Part shown: in pieces, positions 56,201 through 64,000 of the stretch | Layout of the letters: every line of letters starts with the position of its first letter | How positions within the stretch are numbered: position 1 is the stretch's first letter | Assembly (NCBI RefSeq): GCF_024362695.1 | Contig: NC_065404.1 | Location: 5,868,604-5,932,603 of the forward strand | Origin: Pectinophora gossypiella | Taxonomy: Eukaryota; Arthropoda; Insecta; Lepidoptera; Gelechiidae | Reading direction: 5' to 3' | DNA length: 64,000 bases | Position numbers and translations under genes: made by a program | The notes under the pieces: generated by a model | The model's database searches: none | Seen by the model: the letters and a program-made list of their open reading frames with translations, nothing else | What the model was told of the DNA's origin: nothing

Positions 56201-57407
56201 TATAATAAAACTGCTCATTTCATTCGCTGATAGTAAGTTATCAACCGCAACATAAGCCAAGAACACGAATTACAAAAAGAAACAAAAAAAAATATATTTT
56301 TTTTTATTTTTTATTTTTTTGACAGATGAAAATAAAAACGCGGCAATCAGGGACTGAAGACAAGGCTTAGGCCTATTTTGATCGTGATTTTCGAATATTA
56401 AATTACTAAAGTCAAGACTGTATAGTCCTCAGATCTTTGCCTGCCTTATATAAGGCGAATTTAAACAACATCAACATTGGAATAAAGTATAACTTTTAAA
56501 TCACTGTTATAACACGAACACGATACAATTTTAATATTATTATTATTTCTGTTAATAAAACTAGTTACTTTTATTAGTAATAAGTACCAACTTAAGTTAC
56601 TTCTTCGAATGTTAGGATTATAAAATTATAACCTCAAAAAAAGTTATTTGTTTTCGACAATAAAAGGAATGAAATTGAATTGATCATAATTATATCTTCT
56701 CTTGTTTTAGTAGATGGATAATGTTAAGACTTACCAGTTTAATCCACATTTTGTTTTACCAAAAAGAACTTACGCTCGTTGTCATCCACATTTTTTCTTT
56801 GGTACTGTTTCTAGCTTTTTTAGAGAAAAAAGCACTTGATTATGTAAGTAACAGATTTTTCGCACTATATCAATCATGTTTTTGTATTAAATATTGGTTT
56901 TCAATTAGTTTATTTACGGAGGCGAAGTGACGCGCCGGTGCACAAAAACCGTAATGACATTAGTTGACAGCTGCGTTCAGGAAGCGGGAAACTAACTTTT
57001 TTTTTTAGCTTTGGATATGAGCTTTGAAAATTGTGACGATGCTGGAGCATAAGACGTAGACTACACTGTTAAAAACCTCTCGAACAAGGAGCGAGTATAA
57101 TATATATATTCTTCAAATACGTACTTGCATATATTCGCATTTCTAAAATATTATAGTTCACATCGAGGCAATGCGCGGCTGTAAGCACTAGTTTACTGGT
57201 TAATATAACACCGGAACAAACTCCGGCATAATTAAGGAAAAACACATTGAAAGGAAAGTTCTTTAGACTTGTCGGATCACCCCCGAGGATCTTCAACGCA
57301 AGTTTTTTCTCTTGTCCACCCTTATAATTACTGTAATTTTGGTAACAAAAATGGAGTTGGAATGAACACACAATTATAATCATACATCGTGATACACTGT
57401 GCCGCAT
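47299..57407 (-). CDS. SP-E: secreted trypsin-like serine protease with a 7.7-kb first intron
   Basis: Exons 57125-57407, 49190-49419, 48538-48713 and 47299-47455 join with phases 1, 0, 2 to 281 aa; exons 2 and 3 match SP-A and SP-C in length. Start is the ATG at 57405-57407 (an inner ATG at 57383 is possible; the longer frame begins with GTG). Features: signal peptide (CMIIIVCSFQLHFC), activation site K|ILGG, LTAAHC (His57), SNDLAML (Asp102), GWG, DTCRGDSGGG (Asp189, Ser195), SFGG (Gly216) and HPGVY (Gly226). It is the most canonical trypsin of the cluster. Exon 1 is far away. It is assigned here because its phase and content complete the gene and no other first exon lies between. The exon 1 donor is GTACGT. 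A foldback-element end lies about 30 bp inside the intron. Confidence 0.82.
47456..48537. other. SP-E intron 3, no further exon
   Basis: No coding sequence is seen. Near 48355-48430 (TTGACCAATAGCCG to TGCGCCGCGG) is a repeat scrap also found near 11760-11850 and 10080-10150. Confidence 0.45.
50290..50585 (+). repeat. Repeat-D, reference copy
   Basis: Starts with a doubled CTGTTCTGGGAGCAAAT unit and runs through GGGCGATAGGCTGATCCC to a (TATG)n tail. The tail suggests a retroposon 3' end. It shows the structure of the copy that BEL broke. Confidence 0.85.
51343..51697. mobile_element. Foldback element with perfect 76-bp arms
   Basis: Arms 51343-51418 and 51622-51697 are exact inverted copies, containing GAACTTACCTGTAAGTGAAG and its complement. 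Each arm carries CTTACAG|GTAAGT, on the minus strand in the left arm and the plus strand in the right arm. The end motif CTCCTTGTTCGAGAGG, then TTTTTAACAGTGTAG, recurs at 51704-51733 and near 57070-57091. Confidence 0.9.
51403..51543 (+). repeat. 140-bp repeat, inverted partner at 56952-57091
   Basis: CTCCTTGTTCGAGAGG ... CTTATGCTCCAGCATCGTCA ... TTCCCGCTTCCTGAACGCAG ... CTAATGTCATTA is found almost base for base in reverse complement at 56952-57091, 5.4 kb away. Confidence 0.88.
53822..54085 (-). other. Open Ser/Gln-rich frame, origin unknown
   Basis: On the minus strand 88 codons are open between a TAG at 54086-54088 and a TAA at 53819-53821. The predicted peptide has RQPHSQQHEQKAHKEQYQQ, then a Ser/Thr-rich half. 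The DNA is an imperfect repeat of GCTGGCTGTGGGG-type units. It has no early Met and no clear donor. It may be a decayed low-complexity exon or a chance frame in a trinucleotide-like repeat. Confidence 0.25.
54540..55600. repeat. Minisatellite, nine units of 116-122 bp
   Basis: Unit cores start at 54595, 54716, 54837, 54959, 55081, 55203, 55319, 55441 and 55557. The 20-base core TGTCTATCCTCTAAGTGATA is identical in the first seven units and decayed in the last two. The rest of each unit varies. CTATC and GATAG in the core can pair around an 8-base loop. There is no long open frame. Confidence 0.92.
56952..57091 (-). repeat. Inverted partner of the 51403-51543 repeat
   Basis: TAATGACATTAGTTGACAGC to CTCTCGAACAAGGAG. 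The element end reaches to about 30 bp from the donor of SP-E exon 1. Confidence 0.88.
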
Positions 57408-57604
57408 ATTTCCTAATAAGAAAAACACTCATTAAACGCAAAGTGAAATTAAGTATCGTTAACATTAATGCTTGGTTTAATCATGTACAATAGAATGCAC
57501 CGAACATAAAAAAACCAGGCAAGTACAAGTCGGGCCATGCGCAGAATAGGCTCCGTAGTTGCCAATATTGTGAATACCTAGCCAACATCAACATTATACT
57601 TACA

Positions 57605-57720
57605 AGATGTTAGTGATACCGCAACGAAAACTTTAGGGAATGATTCAGACCATGATTCTAAGTTGTTATCAAATAGAACTTCCTGTCGGAAAATTCATTA
57701 ATATTTTAGTGTTATTAAAA
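57605..57720. mobile_element. MITE-1 copy 10, left half only
   Basis: AGATGTTAGTGATACCGCAA ... GATTCAGACCATGATTCTAA ... TTCCTGTCGGAAAATTCATT, then no right arm. Confidence 0.65.
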
Positions 57721-58104
57721 TGAGTTTCACTCCCATAATGTGCTGCAAATTACCCAAATTTAAAATAAAATGTATAATGACAAACTATTAAAAAATAATC
57801 GAAGGAATTTTAGCGTTGACAGCGACTCCCCTAACGGGGATTCCCGCTACGGTGAGTCTGTTTACGGCAAGTGGCTAGACATTACGTCTGTCATACAACG
57901 CGAATAGTCGCTGGCCAATAAATACGTAGTCGGATTTACATTTACAGCGCAGCACGAACTTAAAATCTTAATTAAACGTGTTCGACATGAAAAACACCTA
58001 CCATCGTTTTAGTACGATAAATTAGATGTGCGTTTTTACGTGACACCTTGTCTATTAGTTTATAGAATAGAATAGAAATTGTTTCATAATACATATAATG
58101 TTTC

Positions 58105-58400
58105 ATCCGTGGTCTAGTGGTTAGAGCTTTAAGATCACGATCTGGACATTGTCGAAATCACTTTGTGAGACTGTCCTTTGTTTAGGACTTTTCAGGCTTG
58201 AATCACCTGATTGTCCGCAAAAGTAAGATGATTCCGTGCTTCGGAGGGTACGTAAAGCCATTGGTCCCGGCTATTAGCCGTAAAAACACTTCCACCAACC
58301 CGCATTGGAGCAGCGTGGTGGAGTATGCTCCATACCCCCTCCGGTTGTTTGAGGGGAGGCCTGTGCCCAGCAGTGGGATGTATATAGGCTGTTTATGTAT
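58105..58400 (+). mobile_element. tRNA-headed SINE with CCCAGCAGTGGG tail
   Basis: Head CGTGGTCTAGTGGTTAGAGC, the SINE-B-like middle (TGATTCCGTGCTTCGGAGG), then a different 3' half: ACCAACCCGCATTGGAGCAG ... GAGGCCTGTGCCCAGCAGTG. The same 3' half appears inverted at 60290-60480, so this looks like a chimeric SINE family. Confidence 0.75.
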
Positions 58401-59289
58401 GTATTTAATACATATACAACTTGACTTGTGGATCCACCCCAGTGGATTACAGACATACGTTTTATCTATCTGGCTAGCGCCACCAACATCAGTTGTAAAT
58501 GAAAAGCAAGCAATTAAGCACGTTTATTTAAAATTAAAACGCTGAAACGCTGCACACTAACACAACACGAGCCAACTCATATATATTAATTTACATTAGC
58601 AAAACAAAACCCCATATATGTACAAATATGACGAGACCATTCCATTTCGATGGCATCCGAATTTTTCAAATGAACAAAATGAAATTCGACCGTCTCTATT
58701 CATTATTATTATTTAGGGGGGTGATTAAATTTTTTCATTAATATTTAACGTAAACTAGTAGAGCTTAGTAAGTAATTCGAATTTTTCGGCGGAGCACACA
58801 GAAACAGTGATAGACAGACGATCAACAAAATTATATGAGTGATCGGTTTTTGAGGTACGGAATCCTAAAAGCGTCCAAGAGCTTGTATGCGCCCGTAACG
58901 GAATTTATAACATTTCCATAGTATTCAGATGGTTTTCTCTGTTTTGTGGAAACGTGACTCATTTAAAAACGTGTCATGAGAGTGTGAATCAGGGGACTCT
59001 ATAAAGCTCAATTAAGTTTCTGCTATCCCTCTTGCACTAACATGACTATTACTGTTTTTGTTTCAGTAATCTGTCGCAGACATAGGGAGTAGGTAGCTTC
59101 TTATACATCATAGGCAAAATTAATTATCCAGTTTATTATTTCAGAAATGCAAAGGTCTTCCGAACCAGCTACTTTCATTCAAAACACAAATTCTATTTTA
59201 CTTTTTTTGTTATTTCCTTGATCTTGGTATCTCAAATAATGTGAAAATAAAAAGACTAGGTAATATTACGTAAAATAAATTACCAATAA

Positions 59290-59722
59290 ACCAGCAACGA
59301 AAAAGTTGTTAGCAGCTACAGCGTATGAAAATCGACACCAGCGCCGTCTGAGAAACGTGACTTTTCCCGTACTAATTCCTGTGAGGAACGGCCCTCCCAC
59401 TCAGTCGCCCTCCGCCTGTGGCAGCCAGCGCCCCACGCGGGCCCTCCGCGCAAAACATAACCTCACAACACCCACCACAACAAACATACCCCGCTCCATT
59501 TAAACCCTATCCTTAACATATCAGTGTCAAAAACCCAACAGTATTGTGAATGTGAATTTGGACATTAAAAACCAAAAATGCTATCTCATGAGTTATGAAC
59601 GAATTTTGCAAGAAAAGTGTGTCCTAAAATCAAAACAAAGGTGTATATCGATTCACTGGTTTCAGCTGAACATGACATTATTTCCTGAGGAGGTACAAAT
59701 CGGTACAATGACAGGAATGAAG
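59290..59722 (+). CDS. Speculative first exon of a plus-strand gene
   Basis: A short GC-rich patch (59380-59450) is followed by a frame from the ATG at 59546 that reaches the strong donor ATGAAG|GTAAGAG near 59722. The peptide (KNQKCYLMSYERILQEKCVL and so on) matches no family I recognise. No downstream exon was found, so this may be chance. Confidence 0.22.
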
Positions 59723-60204
59723 GTAAGAGACATTTTACTTATTTAAAGCGTAGTTCTTTTTTTAACCTTAATACCGCCAACTTTATATTTTTTAAGAGTC
59801 TTGTTGTCTTCAGAAATGTCTAAGATATAATAAATATACTTTGAAGTAGGCACCGAATATTTCTGGTTGATTAATGAGCTAATTCCTAGTTCCCTTTTTA
59901 CCTTTTAAATAAATTCGAAATTTAAAATACCTACCTAGAAGAAATGTTTGGCTATTTATTAAATATTTTTCTGTAGTATAATGAATAGTCGTCGTTACAT
60001 ATAATCCGCCGCGATCATCACGCGCGATTTAACCGCATGACAAACAGTTGCGGTTATTTACCGTTAATAGTAATATAATAGTAATAATTTTGAATAAAAT
60101 AATTGGGTTAGTATTTAAATAATTTAAAATAATTAAGTTATTTTTATGTTATTGGTGCTACAAATAAATATGCTTTAATAATACTCTACATTTAAATTAA
60201 ATTG

Positions 60205-60480
60205 TCTTAAGGGGGCGTGTTGGCTTCGGCCCCACGCACGTCTTTCAAAACGAAGTGCCATGGTCCCAGATATGGAGACGACATAACATAACAAAACATA
60301 AATAGCCTATATACGTCCCACTGCTGGGCACAGGCCTCCTCTCAATCAACCGGAGAGGGTATGGAGCATACTCCACCACGCTGCTCCACTGCGGGTTGGT
60401 GGATGTGTTTTTACGGCTAATAGCCGGGACCAACGGCTTAACGTGCCCTCCGAAGCACGGAATCAACTTACTTTTACACG
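60205..60480 (-). mobile_element. LINE-tail scrap and SINE, inverted
   Basis: 60205-60285 (GTTGGCTTCGGCCCCACGCA) matches the tail repeat near 50195. Directly after, 60290-60480 is the reverse complement of the 3' half of the SINE at 58105-58400, ending in CGTGCCCTCCGAAGCACGG. Confidence 0.7.
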
Positions 60481-60889
60481 ACATACAAATAAAAAATATT
60501 ATAAAATAATAACATAATTCTATTATTATAAATAATATTTTTTATAATAATTATTAGCTTAATTCACGTAAACAAAAACTGTGAACAACGACATAAGTAC
60601 GTGGTAAATTATTTTTAGCATCTCAAAATTAAATATTTGTAATAAGTCAAAATGTTCCTCACAATTAATTATACTCGCTTAGCAATAAGTAAGCTAGAAA
60701 ACAGCCTTACTCTAGTCAGCCATCGTACCATAATATCAAATGATATAAGTAAGTAAGTACCTACACAAACAATACCTACCATTTTACTGGCACGCACGAG
60801 GCTTACGTATGTCGAGTAAGCGGATAACAAGCAACGTGGAATATTATATTATCGAGATTAAAATATTAAAATAAATATAGGTTAGGGAC

Positions 60890-61210
60890 GCTCGATGTTC
60901 GACCGCCGGCCAGCGCAGGCGTCGCGTTGCCGCGGCGTCGACATCGCGTCGACGTTGCGCGGACGCTGGCACAACGACCACGCTCGAAAGACGCTAGTGT
61001 GGGGATCTCTAAATGTAAAAGCACTGAGGGCTCTTACCCGGTACAAAATTTAAGACAACAGGCCTGAGGGTGCCCAGTTGGGCGCGAACCCTGGCTCAGG
61101 GCATCGTGTCGTTTGAGCGGGTCGATAGCGATAAGCGCTGAATGAAGGAAATCGTCGACCACGCCGGCGGGGTCGGTACCGGGGTTCTGAAGTTTTTGTT
61201 GTCGCCAGCT
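60890..61210 (+). repeat. GC-rich patch and Repeat-C copy 5
   Basis: 60895-61000 is GC-rich with GCGTCGACATCGCGTCGACG, unlike its AT-rich surroundings. 61018-61210 is Repeat-C (GACAACAGGCCTGAGGGTGC ... CGCCGGCGGGGTCGGTACCG). Confidence 0.7.
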
Positions 61211-61439
61211 GATTGGCCGCCTCTATGGCGAGAGTAATTGTATATTATGTCCTTCGGGCGCCGATACTTATAAGTACATGGAAAGTAGGTATATGGCGAG
61301 GTATTAGTGTTACAGCAGATTTAGCCGCATTGTAACATTGTAAGGTGTCGCGTGAGAAGCCACGCTGCCCGTTGCACCACACTGCAGCATGATATTGCGT
61401 CTAAAATTGTTTTATAACACAGGTTTTTACCAGTTTTAT

Positions 61440-61640
61440 GTTGGACTGGGAACAAAAAATAAAAACAAAACACGGTCAGCTGTTTATCGTTCCGGGCGCG
61501 TCGTAAAAACAGACTGAGGTATTGTGATTGACTTTGTATTGAGAGATGGACTGATTCTTCTTAACCATCTTAGGATTCGTATCAACAGCAGTTTACCCCA
61601 TCACTATCAAGTGAAGATTACGGTTGTCCTTTTAAAATCC
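61440..61640 (+). repeat. Repeat-D, diverged copy
   Basis: ACACGGTCAGCTGTTTATCG ... CGTCGTAAAAACAGACTGAG ... AGGATTCGTATCAACAGCAG follows the order of Repeat-D with many changes. 61641-62460 holds only small repeat scraps. Confidence 0.55.
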
Positions 61641-62461
61641 TTTTATGTTGCTTGCTTAAACAATTGGATTCTAGAGAGAAAAGGAAATGGACCGCCGAGT
61701 TTGAATTAATCTTTGGATCATAGATATCTTGGTTTACAGGATATTTTTTTACATAACATAACTTGAGCTCATGACTATTATCTCAATTAGGTACATATAT
61801 CACAAAATGAACAAAATACCCACGCCACACCGAGCTTTCTGTTAGACCAACGTGATAGGTGGTGAGCCGTATCGCCTTCTATACAGTGTACTTACATTAT
61901 TTACAGGGTACATTATTTGTATGAATGTGTTGATGTAACAATTGTATTTTAATTTTTAATATTGGAATGTGACTAATTTTGATCTTGACGTGTAATACGA
62001 ATTATTACCAATAAATTATATGAATATAATGGTGATAAAATTATGATGAATATAAAATTAATAACTCATCGGTAAATCCAGTAGCGGGTTTGGAACCGAC
62101 ACTTCCAATTTGAGAAGCAAACCGGTGAACCACAGGACCACAGTGACTCTCAATATTTTAGAGTAATAATAAATAAATATTTTTTATTAGTAACAAAACC
62201 ACTAAAAATATGTTCATATTCCGAGAATCATTTAATTATAAGTCTCTATCTATCGACCGGTATTGAAGATAGTTTGAAATTCGTAAAAGTTTAGAACTTC
62301 CCAATAATTTTCCCTGAATGTTTATTTCAAGGGACTCTGAACATTATTAAGCTTCTGTTGAAAATTTCCGCATTTCATTTTGACAAGTACTTAAGCGAAA
62401 TTCTGCGGCTGGCAGTTTGATTTGGTTTTATCAACAATCCTGCTTACTAAAATTGGTAGAC

Positions 62462-62893
62462 GGGTCGTTCTTCTTTTTTATCGACAATGATCTGTCCTTC
62501 GCTCTGCTATGTTATATGTTTTAGAATTTTATTTAATCTTTCCATTGTCCAAAAATATAGTTATCTTATTATACTTAAAATACTAGCGAAATACTAATCG
62601 GTTTCTCGATTAGTGATTAACGTAGCTTGGTTGTTTTTCACAAAATTCTGTGACAGAGTGGTAAATCGAAATGCTGTCTCCGATGAAAAGGGCCACTCTG
62701 TCACAATATATTTTGCAATGCGCCTGCAAGGAACAGTATATTACCAAGATAAAGAGAAACACTAAATACTCCTCTACAGACACATCTCTATATGATGTTT
62801 TTTTAAATATTTATTGCCGTTATAATGAAAGATGTTAAATCCGATATAACGAGAAAATGACTTTTTATTGTCGATAAAAAAGAAGAACGACCC
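62462..62893. mobile_element. MITE-4 with 27-bp perfect inverted ends and an inner hairpin
   Basis: Left end GGGTCGTTCTTCTTTTTTAT, then CGACAAT, matches the right end exactly in reverse complement (62867-62893). Inside, TGTGACAGAGTGG and CCACTCTGTCACA (about 62648-62705) form a second stem. Confidence 0.88.
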
Positions 62894-63649
62894 AGACGTG
62901 TTTTATCTGACCGATCTATAGACCCCTTAACTCAGCAGCTGTAGTATGGCAACCGACGTACGACGCGATTTTTAAACATTTTGAACCAATAGCATTACCT
63001 ATTTTATTTATCGAATAATCAATAACGATGTTCATTATTATATAACGCATCGCATACAGCATGCTACGGGGGCTGGTTTCTGATATTCTAATCGTACCTA
63101 TATACTTTACAAAGTACTTTTTTACCTGTACGTATAATAATATGGGCGAAAGGCTGATCGCCCGTCAACATACATTTCTTCATATTTTCCCTAGAAACTT
63201 GAATTTTATTGAATTCCCGGTAAGTATCATTTCGGAATACTTTGAGCTTTAAACCTGAAACTACGTTTGACATTGCGGTTCACCCTATTACAGCAGCGCA
63301 GCGTACCGAATAATGCCTAGCGCAACTAAACCTTATTCTATTCCTTATATTAAGCTGTAATACAAGACGGATCCAGATAGGACACGCGGTAAATGAGTCG
63401 TGAGCCGCGAGCAAACTGCCGAAGAGCGAGCGCCAATCAGGCGGCTTAATCGGTTTACTTGCTTCGCTTGGTTTAGGGTTGTCTACTGTATCATATACGC
63501 AACGAAGAAAAGAATAACATGATAATGATGAAAATTAAGAAGGTACCAAAAGCGTTCCTATTGCAAAGGTAGCAATTTCTTCCCAGCAATTATAAAATCA
63601 CCAAATATAGACAGTTTGTAATGCCCTTAGATTAATTTTGCTTTACTAC

Positions 63650-64000
63650 AAATAGTAATAGTATAAATGGGAAAGTGTATGTGTGTCTGTCTGTTTATTT
63701 GTCCGTCGTTCACGACAAAACGGAGCGATGAATTGACGTGTTTTTTAAAGTGGAGATAGATGAACGGATGGAGAGTAACATAGGTTATTTTATTTCCCTA
63801 AAATGGGACGTGGAAGTTTTTATGTAGTATTCCCCAATTTTCAAGGTAGATAGCTAAAAATTGGTATGCGGACTATTTGTGACTAACAAAAAAACTAGTG
63901 CTTCATTTTTTTTTGGAAATCTGCCTGCAACCTCTTCAAAGAAGGGGTGAAATTTTATATGAGACTTTTCGCAGTTTTCAAGTTAGAAAGCTAAAAATTG
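63650..64000 (+). repeat. Lepidopteran dispersed repeat, runs off the window
   Basis: GTCCGTCGTTCACGACAAAA ... CGGAGCGATGAATTGACGTG ... ACGGATGGAGAGTAACATAG matches a repeat I recall as common in moth genomes. It has no open frame. The end lies beyond 64000. Confidence 0.6.

Larger units (their letters stand above)
49420..57124. other. SP-E intron 1: contents
   Basis: Holds, in order, a LINE-tail repeat (50170-50280 and 50770-50830, sharing CACGCACGCCTTCCAAAAGT), Repeat-D (50290-50585), a SINE-C relative (51065-51340), a foldback element (51343-51730), an unexplained Ser/Gln-rich open frame (53822-54085), a minisatellite (54540-55600), a repeat scrap (56365-56470) and an inverted partner of the foldback core (56952-57091). 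The stretch 51731-53800 shows nothing recognisable. Confidence 0.6.

Overview
The window reads as the genome of a moth or butterfly (Lepidoptera). It is AT-rich, has short GT-AG spliced exons, and is crowded with interspersed repeats of lepidopteran type: LINE tails with the CCCAGCAGTGGG motif, tRNA-headed SINEs, many palindromic MITEs and a full-length BEL/Pao LTR retrotransposon. No microbial gene organisation is present. The species cannot be named from sequence alone.

Region 1 (1-15.7 kb) is mostly repeats. It holds two weak pieces of host genes on the minus strand: a signal-peptide exon (13538-13594) and an LDL-receptor-A-like exon (4784-4985). It also holds an 80-bp perfect palindrome at 5336-5415.

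Region 2 (15727-24259) is one BEL/Pao element with 790-bp LTRs that differ at a single base, a 5-bp target duplication, a tRNA-Ala-like primer site, and Gag and Pol in one reading frame broken by a single TGA. It sits inside an older repeat, whose two halves flank it.

Region 3 (29.1-57.4 kb) is a cluster of five S1A (trypsin-like) secreted serine protease genes. One gene on the plus strand (29148-34991) has lost two of three catalytic residues. Four tandem genes on the minus strand (SP-A 36363-38813, SP-B 39923-41770, SP-C 42838-46697, SP-E 47299-57407) share one exon plan, with phases 1, 0, 2 and exons 2 and 3 of 230 and 176 nt in three of the four. SP-A, SP-C and SP-E look like working trypsin-type enzymes. 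SP-B keeps the triad but has lost its activation and substrate-pocket residues. The cluster shows gene duplication followed by loss of catalysis in some copies, with MITEs and SINEs filling the introns.

Region 4 (57.4-64 kb) is repeats, with one speculative 5' exon near 59.5 kb. In the 7.7-kb first intron of SP-E there is a roughly 120-bp minisatellite with an invariant core and a foldback element carrying a recursive-splice-like CAG|GTAAGT.
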